From: RGVT01 sp037129475
Lineage (GTDB): Bacteria > Planctomycetota > Planctomycetia > Pirellulales > UBA1268
Direction of reading: 5' to 3'
Length of the DNA stretch: 21,987 nt
Assembly: GCA_037129475.1 (NCBI GenBank)
Contig: JBAXUY010000046.1
Location: 1-21,987, forward strand
Under the pieces are notes generated by a model that was not told the DNA's origin, did no database searches, and worked only from the letters and a program-made list of their open reading frames with translations. The position numbers and the translations under genes were made by a program. Below, piece after piece: positions 1 through 8,293 of this stretch (position 1 is the stretch's first letter; each line of letters starts with the position of its first letter).

Positions 1-149
1 GACGGGCCTCCAGGCCTGTCGAATACGTAGCGACGGGCCTCCAGGCCTGTCGAATCGACAGAGCTGGAGCTCCGTCGCTACAGCCTGCAAATGACAGAGC
101 TGGAGCTCCGTCGCTACAGCTTGCAAACGACAGAGCTGGAGCTCCGTCG

Positions 150-153
<4 letters not shown>
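1..153 (+). repeat. Array of 25-bp hairpin modules at the 3' end of the S1 gene
   Basis: The array holds a truncated type-A module (1-20, cut by the window edge), a full type-A module (27-51), and three type-B modules in inverse orientation (57-81, 93-117, 129-153). Type A has the stem GACGGGCCTCCAGGCCTGTC. Type B reads GACAGAGCTGGAGCTCCGTC on this strand. Modules 27-51 and 57-81 are joined by a 5-bp spacer and form a 55-bp unit with perfect ends GTAGCGAC/GTCGCTAC. The three B modules recur every 36 bp with 11-bp spacers (AGCCTGCAAAT, AGCTTGCAAAC). The last module contains the S1 stop codon (150-152 on the minus strand). No T-tract follows the hairpins, so a simple intrinsic terminator role is not obvious. 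Confidence 0.93.
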
Positions 154-1838
<1,685 letters not shown>

Positions 1839-1902
1839 GCGTGTGGGGTTTCGGGGGTAAACGGGGTAAGAGGAACGGGGCTCGCGGGCCACGGAAAAAC
1901 GA

Positions 1903-1938
1903 GTTCCGGAGTGTAACAGCAGCGTCTTCCCCGAACAA
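1903..1938 (-). promoter_or_regulatory. Putative promoter of the S1 gene
   Basis: Reading the minus strand, a -35-like TTGTTC (1933-1938) is separated by 17 bp from TACACT (1910-1915). A TG one base before the -10 makes it an extended -10. The predicted start near 1903 gives a leader of about 65 nt. The boxes match consensus only partly (3/6 and 4/6), so this is a prediction from spacing and position. Confidence 0.4.
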
Positions 1939-2030
1939 TCGAGTGTTTTGCCACGGCCGCGTCGCTTGCCCAGTCGACAGTCGCCCCCGTCCGCCGATCG
2001 ATCCCTGGCGGAGCCGCCGATATCCCCAGC

Positions 2031-2981
2031 ATGGTTCGTAGCTGGCTGTTCGTCGCGGTCGTCGCCTGTGCCGCCCTGCCGGCTCGGGGGCAGTTCCTGG
2101 AATCGGAGCGGGCGAGCGCCGGGCCCACCCTGGGCGACGCACGCCAGCAGAAGTTCAAGGTGGGCATCGAGGTGACGGCCGACGGCGGCCCGTGCCGGGG
2201 CATCTACGCCACGCTCCCCGTGCCGGCTGATTGGCCGGAGCAGAAGGTCGTGATCGTGGCCGAGGACCTGTCGCCCGACGTGCGGTCGCTGCGGTATCGG
2301 ATGCTGCCCGGAGGCGTGAAGCAGATGGTGGTCGAGATCCCCGACCTGCCGGCCGGGGAAACGGCCCGGGCGATCGTGACGTTTTCGCTCGAACGCTCGG
2401 CCATCATCGCCCCGGCCGACACCACGTCGCTCGCGCCGCCTGAAAAGCCCGACCGGGCCCTGCGGGCCTTTCTCGGCGCGAGCCCCTTCATCGAAACCCG
2501 CCACCCGAAGATCATGAAGCTGGCCAAGACCACCGGCGAGGACCTCGAGGGCTGGCGCAAGGTGGAGGCGCTCTACGACGCCGTGCGCGAGAAGGTGGAA
2601 TACCGCAACGGCGAGTTGAAGGGGGCCGCGCGGGCGCTCGCCGACGGCTGGGGCGACTGCGAAGAGCTCACCTGCCTGTTCATCGCGGTGTGCCGCGTGG
2701 AGGGCGTGCCCGCCCGCACGGTGTGGGTGGAGGGGCACTGCTACCCGGAGTTTTACCTCGTCGACGGCGCGGGGCAGGGGCACTGGTTTCCCTGCCAGGC
2801 GGCCGGAGCCCGGGCCTTCGGCGGGATGCCCGACCAGCTGCCGATCCTGCAGAAAGGCGACTCGTTCCGCGATCCCGACCGGCCGGGCAAGACGCTCCGC
2901 TACGTGTCGGAGTTCATCCGCGGCTCGGCCGCCGACGGCGGCGGCTCACCCAGGGTGAAGTGGATCAGAGAGCCGGCATGA
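2031..2981 (+). CDS. Secreted transglutaminase-like protein
   Basis: This 316-residue protein begins with a signal peptide (MVRSWLFVAVVACAALPARG, probable cleavage after ARG or nearby), so it is likely exported. A beta-rich region of about 130 residues precedes a transglutaminase-like papain-fold core. The nucleophile motif is WGDCEEL (Cys210) and the probable catalytic His is in GHCYPEFY (His236). The third residue, an Asp in classical members, is not obvious: the following strand reads HWFPCQ. The protein may therefore be a cysteine protease or amidase with a different third residue, or a non-catalytic member. It is divergent from the S1 gene with about 190 bp between them, and a pair of repeat units starts 4 bp after its TGA stop. 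The exact substrate cannot be inferred. Confidence 0.85.
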   Translation: MVRSWLFVAVVACAALPARGQFLESERASAGPTLGDARQQKFKVGIEVTADGGPCRGIYATLPVPADWPEQKVVIVAEDLSPDVRSLRYRMLPGGVKQMVVEIPDLPAGETARAIVTFSLERSAIIAPADTTSLAPPEKPDRALRAFLGASPFIETRHPKIMKLAKTTGEDLEGWRKVEALYDAVREKVEYRNGELKGAARALADGWGDCEELTCLFIAVCRVEGVPARTVWVEGHCYPEFYLVDGAGQGHWFPCQAAGARAFGGMPDQLPILQKGDSFRDPDRPGKTLRYVSEFIRGSAADGGGSPRVKWIREPA

Positions 2982-2985
2982 TGTC

Positions 2986-3097
2986 GTAGCGACAGGCCTC
3001 CAGGCCTGTCGAATGGACAGAGCTGGAGCTCCGTCCCCACTCGTAGCGACGGGCCTCCAGGCCTGTCGAATGGACAGAGCTGGAACTCCGTCCCCAC
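2986..3097 (+). repeat. Two tandem 55-bp REPIN-like units
   Basis: Two 55-bp units lie at 2986-3040 and 3043-3097, separated by TC. Each consists of a type-A hairpin module, the spacer GAATG, and an inverted type-B module ending GTCCCCAC. The copies differ at few positions (GACAGG versus GACGGG in A, GGAGCT versus GGAACT in B). They fill almost the whole gap between the convergent transglutaminase-like and isomerase-like genes. Confidence 0.93.
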
Positions 3098-3100
3098 AGG

Positions 3101-4033
3101 CTACTCCGCGCCCGCGATCAAAGGTTCGCCGAACACCGGCGCACCTTCCTTGGCCACCGGCATGAACCAGCGCGGCACGATCGGCAGGCCGGCCTCCCGC
3201 CATACGGCGTCGACCCGGTCACCGGCGAGCTTCACGATCTTCTCGCGGCCACGGCCCGTGACGGCCGAACGGTCGGCCCACGGCGTGACCGGGCCCTCGA
3301 AGCCGGCCTCCCGGGCGTGCGTGAGTACGGCTGAGTTGTTGATCGTGCCTGCGTCGCCCGGCAGGAGCCGCTGGTTGGCGTGCAGGTCGACACCCCGCAC
3401 GTCCCGCGGCGCGTCGGAGAGGCGAACTTCGACGATCCGTCCCTGCGGCACCTTCGCGATCGTGTCGAGCCCTTCGCCGGTGACGTGCAGCGCCCACGAA
3501 TCGATGATCGCACCGATGCTCGGGTGCGAGGCGGCCACGAGGCCGAGCAGGCCCTCGTACGTGTTGACGAACTGGCTGCCCTTGCCCTCGCTCGCCTCCG
3601 TCTCGGGCTGAATCGCGAGGCCGAGCATGATGCCATGCTTGGCGAGCAGTTCGCCCACCGAGTCGAGCCGCTTGCGGTGGAGTTCGAAGAAATCCTTGAA
3701 CGAGTGCTGCTCGGTGGCCGGGGTGATCGTCACCGCGGCCCGGAATGCCTCGGTGGCCTGGGCGAGTTCGAGCCGCTTGGGCAGGAGGGACAGGTCGCGG
3801 TCGAACGCGGCGTCGTCGGCGCCCAGGTCGAGCGGCAGGTGGAACAGGCCGCTCTTGAGCCGGGCGCTCACCATCAGCCGCCGGGCATGCTCCACCCCGT
3901 ACACCTCCGCCTGCTGCTGGAAATCGATGATGTCGATATCCATCGAGTCGAATCCGAACGACAAGGCCAGCTCGATGAGTTCGCTGGGGCGTCCGGACAG
4001 GGGGAGGCCGATCGTGCTCAGGTTACGGAACAT
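3101..4033 (-). CDS. Sugar phosphate isomerase/epimerase-like TIM-barrel protein
   Basis: The 310-residue product resembles the xylose-isomerase-like TIM-barrel family (AP-endonuclease-2 fold), which usually isomerises or epimerises sugars using a divalent metal. Visible elements include the first strand and helix (MFRNLSTIGL, then GFDSMDIDIIDF), LGLAIQPETEA with a candidate ligand Glu144, AIIDSWALH with Asp178 and His183, VEVRLSDAPR with Asp207, and RLLPGDAGTI before the last strands. Such proteins are abundant in planctomycetes and their substrates are mostly unknown. The start is set at MFRNLS by family resemblance. An ATG 9 bp upstream (4042) has an AGGAG 13 nt before it and is an alternative. 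The TAG stop lies 3 bp beyond a repeat unit. The gene is divergent from uppP. Confidence 0.88.
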   Translation of the reverse strand: MFRNLSTIGLPLSGRPSELIELALSFGFDSMDIDIIDFQQQAEVYGVEHARRLMVSARLKSGLFHLPLDLGADDAAFDRDLSLLPKRLELAQATEAFRAAVTITPATEQHSFKDFFELHRKRLDSVGELLAKHGIMLGLAIQPETEASEGKGSQFVNTYEGLLGLVAASHPSIGAIIDSWALHVTGEGLDTIAKVPQGRIVEVRLSDAPRDVRGVDLHANQRLLPGDAGTINNSAVLTHAREAGFEGPVTPWADRSAVTGRGREKIVKLAGDRVDAVWREAGLPIVPRWFMPVAKEGAPVFGEPLIAGAE

Positions 4034-4116
4034 GGCGCCCATGGGGGTATGAAAACTCCTGGTTCGAAATTCGGGCCCCACAGTATGCCCGACGAACAGG
4101 GTATTTTGAAGCGGTC

Positions 4117-4992
4117 ATGTCGCTCATCGAAGCCATCACGCTGGGAATCGTCCAGGGGCTCACCGAGTTCCTGCCGATTTCGAGCACCGCACACCTCCGC
4201 ATCGTGCCCGCCCTGTGCGGCTGGGACGATCCGGGAGCGGCCTATTCCGCGGTGATCCAGTGCGGCACCCTCGCCGCCGTGTGCGTCGCCATGCGGCACG
4301 ACATCGGCCGCCTCGCTGCCGGTTTCGTGGCCGGCATCCGCTCCGGCCGGCCGTTGGCCACGGCGGAGTCGCGCACGAGCCTGCTCATCATCCTCGGCAC
4401 CGTGCCGATCGTGGCCGTGGGCTTCGCCGCCCGGCACCTGATCCGCGGCGACGCCAGGCGACTGGAGGTCGTCACGGGGGCCCTGCTCTTCACCACCTGC
4501 CTGATGGCGGCGGCCGAGTGGCTCGTGTGGCGCCGCCGCCGGCGCGGCCTGCGCAGCCGCGACGGCCTCGACGAGGTCACGTTTGGCGACGGGCTCGCGA
4601 TGGGCCTCGCGCAGGTGCTCGCCCTCGTGCCGGGCACGTCGCGGAGCGGCGTCACGATCTCCTCCGGCATGGCGACCGGCCTCGACCGGGCCACGGCCGC
4701 CCGCTTTTCGTTTTTGCTCTCGCTGCCGGCGGTCGCGGCCGCGGGGCTCCTCGAGGCGTGGCAGCAACGCGCCGCGATCTTCGGCTCGAGCGACGCCGCG
4801 CTCGAAGCCGTCGTCGGCACGCTCACGGCCGCGGTCGTCGGCTACGCGGCGATCCGCTGGCTTCTGCGGGTGCTCACGAGCCACACGCTCTGGCCTTTTA
4901 TCGTCTACCGGCTCGTGCTGGCCGGCGTGCTCGTCTGGACGCTCGGGGCGAGTGCCGCGAGGTCCATGCCCAGCCTCTTCGCCTTCTTGTAG
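4117..4992 (+). CDS. uppP: Undecaprenyl-diphosphatase (UppP/BacA)
   Basis: This integral membrane enzyme dephosphorylates undecaprenyl diphosphate to recycle the lipid carrier used for peptidoglycan and other envelope polymers. The 291 residues carry both family signatures: QGLTEFLPISSTAH (Gln13 and Glu17 aligning with the E. coli acidic pair, His26) and PGTSRSG (172-178, with the catalytic Arg176). About seven hydrophobic segments are spaced as in the family. Gln13 in place of the first Glu of the ExxxE motif is a mild deviation. The C-terminus (ARSMPSLFAFL) lies in an 88-bp convergent overlap with the sigma-54 activator gene. The start ATG is the first in frame, and the gene is divergent from the isomerase-like gene with about 80 bp between them. 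The enzyme is also known for bacitracin resistance when overexpressed. Confidence 0.95.
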   Translation: MSLIEAITLGIVQGLTEFLPISSTAHLRIVPALCGWDDPGAAYSAVIQCGTLAAVCVAMRHDIGRLAAGFVAGIRSGRPLATAESRTSLLIILGTVPIVAVGFAARHLIRGDARRLEVVTGALLFTTCLMAAAEWLVWRRRRRGLRSRDGLDEVTFGDGLAMGLAQVLALVPGTSRSGVTISSGMATGLDRATAARFSFLLSLPAVAAAGLLEAWQQRAAIFGSSDAALEAVVGTLTAAVVGYAAIRWLLRVLTSHTLWPFIVYRLVLAGVLVWTLGASAARSMPSLFAFL

Positions 4993-5969
4993 AGCGTGGT
5001 GCGGTTGATGCCGAGCGCCTTCGCGGCGGAGTCGCGCCGCCAGCCGTGGCGATCGAGCGCGTCGATGATCATCTGCCGCTCGGGGTGCGTGAGCGCCACC
5101 TTGAGCGAGCATGCGGCAGGGCCCACGACCACCGGGAGCGTCAGCGACACGCCCCTGGAGGCCACCGTCGCCGGCAGGTCGGCCAGGTCGACGAGCGGGC
5201 CACGGCCCAGAAACACGCCCCGCTCCACGGCATGCTCGAGTTCACGGACGTTACCCGGCCACGCGTGTGCGACGAGCGCCGCGAGGGCTGCGGGTGTGAA
5301 TCCCTCGACCGTTCGGCCGGCCTTCGCGGCGGACGTTCGCAAAAAATGATTCGCCAGCACCGGAATGTCGGCGGCCCGATCACGGAGCGGAGGCATCTCG
5401 ATCGTGACGACGTTGATCCGCCAGAACAGGTCGGCCCGAAACCTGCCGGCGGCGACGAGGCCGGCGAGGTCTTCGTTCGTGGCAAGAATCAGCCGGGCAT
5501 CGACGGAGTGCGTCTTGCTGCCCCCCACGGCCTCGAACTGCATCGACTGCAGCACCCGCAGGAGCTTCACCTGCAGCGCGGGCGACGCCGTGGCGATCTC
5601 GTCGAGGAAGATCGTGCCGCCGTCGGCCTGGAGAAACTTGCCGGGTCGGTCGGCGACGGCGCCGGTGAAGGAGCCGGCCACGTGGCCGAACAGTTCGCTC
5701 TCGAGCAGCGTCTCGGAGAGACTTCCACAGGCCACCTCGACGAACCGGCCCGACCGACCGCTCCGCCGATGGATCTCGCGGGCGAGCAGCGACTTGCCGG
5801 TGCCGGTTTCACCCGTCACGAGCACGCTCACGGGCGTGGTGGCGACACGGTCCACGAGTTCGTTGATCCGGCCGATCGCGGGATGCGATCCGAGCAGGGT
5901 ATCGGTCAGCGGCGGGTCGATGCGGGTCGATGCAGGCACGGCGGATTCTCCGGGAACGGCGGCTGACAC
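4905..5969 (-). CDS. Sigma-54-dependent Fis-type transcriptional activator
   Basis: The 354-residue protein is an enhancer-binding AAA+ activator of sigma-54 RNA polymerase. From the chosen start it shows Walker A GETGTGKS (53-60), the sigma-54 contact loop as GSFTGA (99-104) instead of GAFTGA, Walker B GGTIFLDE (117-124), an arginine-finger region GRFRADLFWRIN (175-186), WPGNVREL (237-244), and a C-terminal Fis-type helix-turn-helix (about 294-334, ending INRTTLYKKAKRLGM). No receiver, GAF or PAS domain precedes the ATPase, so it may be controlled by a partner protein or by its own level. The start is placed at a GTG with AGGA 5 nt upstream (CCTAGGAATCAG-GTG). A TTG at 6020 and a GTG at 5939 are alternatives. 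The target operon is not evident. The last 88 bp overlap uppP on the other strand. Confidence 0.94.
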   Translation of the reverse strand: MSAAVPGESAVPASTRIDPPLTDTLLGSHPAIGRINELVDRVATTPVSVLVTGETGTGKSLLAREIHRRSGRSGRFVEVACGSLSETLLESELFGHVAGSFTGAVADRPGKFLQADGGTIFLDEIATASPALQVKLLRVLQSMQFEAVGGSKTHSVDARLILATNEDLAGLVAAGRFRADLFWRINVVTIEMPPLRDRAADIPVLANHFLRTSAAKAGRTVEGFTPAALAALVAHAWPGNVRELEHAVERGVFLGRGPLVDLADLPATVASRGVSLTLPVVVGPAACSLKVALTHPERQMIIDALDRHGWRRDSAAKALGINRTTLYKKAKRLGMDLAALAPSVQTSTPASTSR

Positions 5970-5980
5970 CTGATTCCTAG

Positions 5981-6079
5981 GTCGCAAAATGGCGACGGCA
6001 AAGTCGCCGCCGGGCGACAAGTCACCGGAATCGACACACCCTGCCCGTCACGACCCGCACGACCGGTAGGACGGGCAGG
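5981..6079. promoter_or_regulatory. Inverted repeats upstream of the sigma-54 activator gene
   Basis: Three inverted repeats lie in the upstream region of the activator gene: GTCGC-AAAATG-GCGAC (5981-5996), GTCGCC-GCCG-GGCGAC (6003-6018), and a 10-bp arm CCTGCCCGTC (6040-6049) matched by GACGGGCAGG (6070-6079) across 20 bp. The first two share the GTCGC/GCGAC arm and could be operators or leader hairpins. The third may be part of another dispersed repeat. Function is not shown by the sequence alone. Confidence 0.35.
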
Positions 6080-6117
6080 ACTGGATGGCGCGCGGCGTTG
6101 CGTGACTGGCCCAATCC

Positions 6118-6259
6118 GGCGAGGGGCTGCCCATACTCCATCGCCGGACGTTCGCTGCGGGCCTCCAGCCCTCCACTCACTCGGATCTGCCTGCGCTCCG
6201 GCATCCATGCCTGCGCTGGTCAGATACGCCGGCTCCTGGAGTACGGGCAGCCCCTCGCC
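6118..6259 (+). mobile_element. Composite MITE-like element with 22-bp terminal inverted repeats (copy 1)
   Basis: This 142-bp element starts with GGCGAGGGGCTGCCCATACT and ends with the inverse of the same 22 bp, with one mismatch (6118-6139 and 6238-6259). The left end continues for 41 bp (ATCGCCGGACGTTCGCTGC), and this stretch recurs at 8232-8272 and, diverged, at 14277-14311. The inner right end ACGCCGGCTCC also recurs inverted at 8158-8169. The core (about 6159-6220) has no ORF. It contains GGGCCTCCAG, a possible relic of a hairpin module. No target duplication is evident. A 55-bp hairpin unit begins 6 bp outside the right end. Confidence 0.7.
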
Positions 6260-6265
6260 TCCCCC

Positions 6266-6320
6266 GTGGGGACAGAGCTCCGGCTCTGTCCATCCGACAG
6301 GCCTGGAGGCCTGTCGCTAC
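6266..6320 (-). repeat. 55-bp REPIN-like unit at the 3' end of the DedA gene
   Basis: A type-B module (6266-6290), the 5-bp spacer CATCC and a type-A module (6296-6320) form one 55-bp unit inverse to the copies at 2986-3097. Module B has CCGG in place of CCAG at its tip. The TAG stop of the DedA gene (6317-6319, minus strand) is bases 2-4 of module A. Confidence 0.93.
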
Positions 6321-7021
6321 TTCTGCTCGTGGTTCACGTCGCCGAGGTTCACGGCGTCGGCGATCCGGTCGGCGGCGGGGCCGAGGAGGATCTCCCGGTT
6401 CTCGAACAGGGCTTCGGGGTCGTCGTCAAGCATCCGGATGCGGCGCTTGCGGAACGAGAAGAACGTGATCACGGCGAGCGCGGCGAGGGCCGCCACGATG
6501 ATCACCGCCGTAAAGCCGCGCTCGGCCGATTGGATCAGCCCCGTGATGCGGTCACCGAACAGGTAGGCCAGCCCGAAGAAGCCGCCGATCACGATCGAGG
6601 CGCAGATGAAGTCGGCGAGGAGAAACCACCGGTATTTCACCCGGAGGATGCCGGCCGTGAGGTAGAAGGGGCTGCGCAGGCCGACCAGGAAACGGGCCAC
6701 GAAGAACGCCTTGATGCCGTGTTTCTTGAGGAGCTCCTCGATCGTCTTTTCGCGCTCGGCCGTGAGGAACCCCGACCACCAGGGGTGCTCCTTGAGGACG
6801 CGGGCCCCGAAGAACCGGCCAATCGCGTACATCAGGCTGTCGCCGAGCAGGGCCCCCACGAGGCAGGCCGGCAGGGCGTAATACCACTGCAGGGCGCCGG
6901 CCCGGCTGGCCACGCCGGCCGCCACGATCGGCACTTCTTCGGGCACCGGCAGGCCGATGCCGGTGAGTGTCAGAAAAAAGACGATGCCGAGGTAGGAACC
7001 CCGCTCGAACCAGTCGAACAT
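6317..7021 (-). CDS. DedA/VTT-family membrane protein
   Basis: The 234-residue protein belongs to the DedA (SNARE-associated, VTT domain) family of inner-membrane proteins. Some members flip undecaprenyl phosphate or phospholipids and maintain proton-motive force. Signatures include an N-terminal re-entrant region with LPVPEEVP, GDSLMYAIGRFFG (60-72), and FFVARFLVGLRSPFYLTAGI (106-125). Membrane segments follow, the last at about 169-190, with a charged cytoplasmic tail of about 40 residues that is long for the family. UppP and a DedA protein in the same window would fit lipid-carrier recycling, but they are not in one operon, so this is only suggestive. The gene follows the apbE-like gene by 54 bp on the same strand, so co-transcription is likely. 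The stop TAG comes from the repeat. No Shine-Dalgarno sequence is seen. Confidence 0.92.
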   Translation of the reverse strand: MFDWFERGSYLGIVFFLTLTGIGLPVPEEVPIVAAGVASRAGALQWYYALPACLVGALLGDSLMYAIGRFFGARVLKEHPWWSGFLTAEREKTIEELLKKHGIKAFFVARFLVGLRSPFYLTAGILRVKYRWFLLADFICASIVIGGFFGLAYLFGDRITGLIQSAERGFTAVIIVAALAALAVITFFSFRKRRIRMLDDDPEALFENREILLGPAADRIADAVNLGDVNHEQK

Positions 7022-7075
7022 GGTGTGGGTGGCGAGTGAGCGGGTGAAATTCCTGAGCGTCGGCGGCAGTATAGC

Positions 7076-8080
7076 CTACGCGATCCGTTCGACCTCGACC
7101 CCGGCGGACGCCGGCAGCACGCACGTCTCTTCGTCGAGATTCGCCACGACCACGCGGACAGTCCCCGGCAGCGCGCCCGGCAGGGCCAGGATCGCCCCGA
7201 TCTCGCCACCCGGGGCCGCGACGCACGAGAGGCCGCCCTCACCGAGCACGTAGAGCGCGGTCGAGAGCGCGTCGGCATCGGCCGCCTCCGGCGCGATCAC
7301 GGTCGCGGAGATCACGCCCGCCTCCGCGGGCCGGCCGGAGCGCGGGTCGAGAATGTGGCCGAGTTTTCGCCCACGGTCGACGAAGAACTGCGTCCCCGAT
7401 CCGCTGGTGCCGAGCGCGCGATCATCGAGCGTGATCGTCGCGAGCCGCTGCGCCGGCCGCAGCGGATGCCGCAGCCCCACCTGCCAGCCGCGGCGGCCAG
7501 GCAGTGCCGGCCCCTGCACACCCCGCGCCCGCACGCTGCTCTGCCCGCCATGCACGAGCACGCTCTCCACGCCCGCGGCCCGCAGGTCGCCGAGCGCCCG
7601 ATCGATCGCCCAGCCCTTGCCGATGGCACCGAGGTTCAACTCGACGCCCGGCCGCGTGAACCGCACCCGACGGCCCGCCTTGTCGAACTCCACGAGCCCG
7701 AGGCCCGACCGCTCGCGGGCCGCTGCGAGCGCGTCGTCTGCCGGCGTGCGCCCGCGCCGTTCGAGAAACCCCCAGGCGCGGGTCAGCGACCCCGACGCGC
7801 AGTCGAACGCGCCGCCCGTGCGTGCCTGGAGGTCGCGCGCATGCAGGAGGAGCGTGAACAGGTCCGGCGCCACGGGCTGCCAGCCCTCCGCCGCCGTGGC
7901 GTTGAGCCGCGCCAGTTCGCTCGTATCGCGATACACCGTGATCCGCGACTCGATCTGCTCGACGAGGTCGAGGGCGTCGACGGCGAGTTCCGTCGCATTC
8001 TCCACCTCGCCAGCGTTGAACACGACCTCGAACCGACAGGCCATCAAGTCGCGGCCGACAACGATGGAATGAATGTCCAT
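7076..8080 (-). CDS. apbE: FAD:protein FMN transferase (ApbE family)
   Basis: ApbE enzymes use FAD to attach FMN covalently to Thr or Ser of target proteins such as Na+-pumping NADH:quinone reductase or Rnf subunits. In 334 residues this protein shows LGAIGKGWAID (150-160), HGGQSS (177-182), GTSGSGTQFF (224-233), HILDP (242-246) and ADALST (269-274), in family order. The usual GGD of the third motif is GGQ here. There is no signal peptide or lipobox from the chosen start, unlike many exported ApbE proteins. The frame stays open to an ATG at 8152, but that start lies inside a mobile element, so the added N-terminus is artefactual. The ATG at 8080, with GGAAG 8 nt upstream, is preferred. It is probably the first gene of a pair with the DedA gene. 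No flavinylation target is visible nearby. Confidence 0.9.
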   Translation of the reverse strand: MDIHSIVVGRDLMACRFEVVFNAGEVENATELAVDALDLVEQIESRITVYRDTSELARLNATAAEGWQPVAPDLFTLLLHARDLQARTGGAFDCASGSLTRAWGFLERRGRTPADDALAAARERSGLGLVEFDKAGRRVRFTRPGVELNLGAIGKGWAIDRALGDLRAAGVESVLVHGGQSSVRARGVQGPALPGRRGWQVGLRHPLRPAQRLATITLDDRALGTSGSGTQFFVDRGRKLGHILDPRSGRPAEAGVISATVIAPEAADADALSTALYVLGEGGLSCVAAPGGEIGAILALPGALPGTVRVVVANLDEETCVLPASAGVEVERIA

Positions 8081-8135
8081 GCAGACATCTTCCGGTGAGA
8101 CGCTAAGGGACGACCATGCCAACCAAAACGGAGGA

Positions 8136-8272
8136 GGCGAGGGGCTGCCCATACTCCGGGAGCCGGCGTTACTCGTAGCGACAGGCCTCCAGGCCTGTCG
8201 GATGGACAGAGCTGGAGCTCCGTCCCCACATGCAGCGAACGTCCGGCGATGGAGTATGGGCAGCCCCTCGCC
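8136..8272 (-). mobile_element. Composite MITE-like element with 22-bp terminal inverted repeats (copy 2)
   Basis: Inverse copy of the element at 6118-6259. The 22-bp arms lie at 8136-8157 and 8251-8272 and match perfectly. The 41-bp end (8232-8272) and the AGCCGGCGTT inner end (8161-8170) match copy 1. The core differs: here it is a 55-bp hairpin unit (8175-8229). The element sits between the apbE-like start and the 3' end of the NTPase gene. It contains no transposase. Confidence 0.72.
8175..8229 (+). repeat. 55-bp REPIN-like unit nested in the composite element
   Basis: A type-A module (8175-8199, GACAGG variant), the spacer GGATG, and an inverse type-B module (8205-8229) ending GTCCCCAC. 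It is nested between the two ends of the larger element. Confidence 0.93.
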
Positions 8273-8293
8273 GGGACCATCTCCTAGCCGATG

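Noticed and set aside
4215..5966. 583-codon plus-strand frame across uppP and the sigma-54 activator
   Set aside because: Overlaps two well-supported genes in other frames, Arg/Ala/Gly-rich composition, no domain.
6086..6102. Possible sigma-54 promoter TGGCGCG...TTGC upstream of the repeat element
   Set aside because: The GG to GC distance is 11 instead of 10 bases and no gene follows on that strand.
8081..8152. Longer ApbE start at 8152
   Set aside because: The ATG lies within the inverted end of the composite element; the added residues match repeat translation, and a better start with a ribosome site is at 8080.
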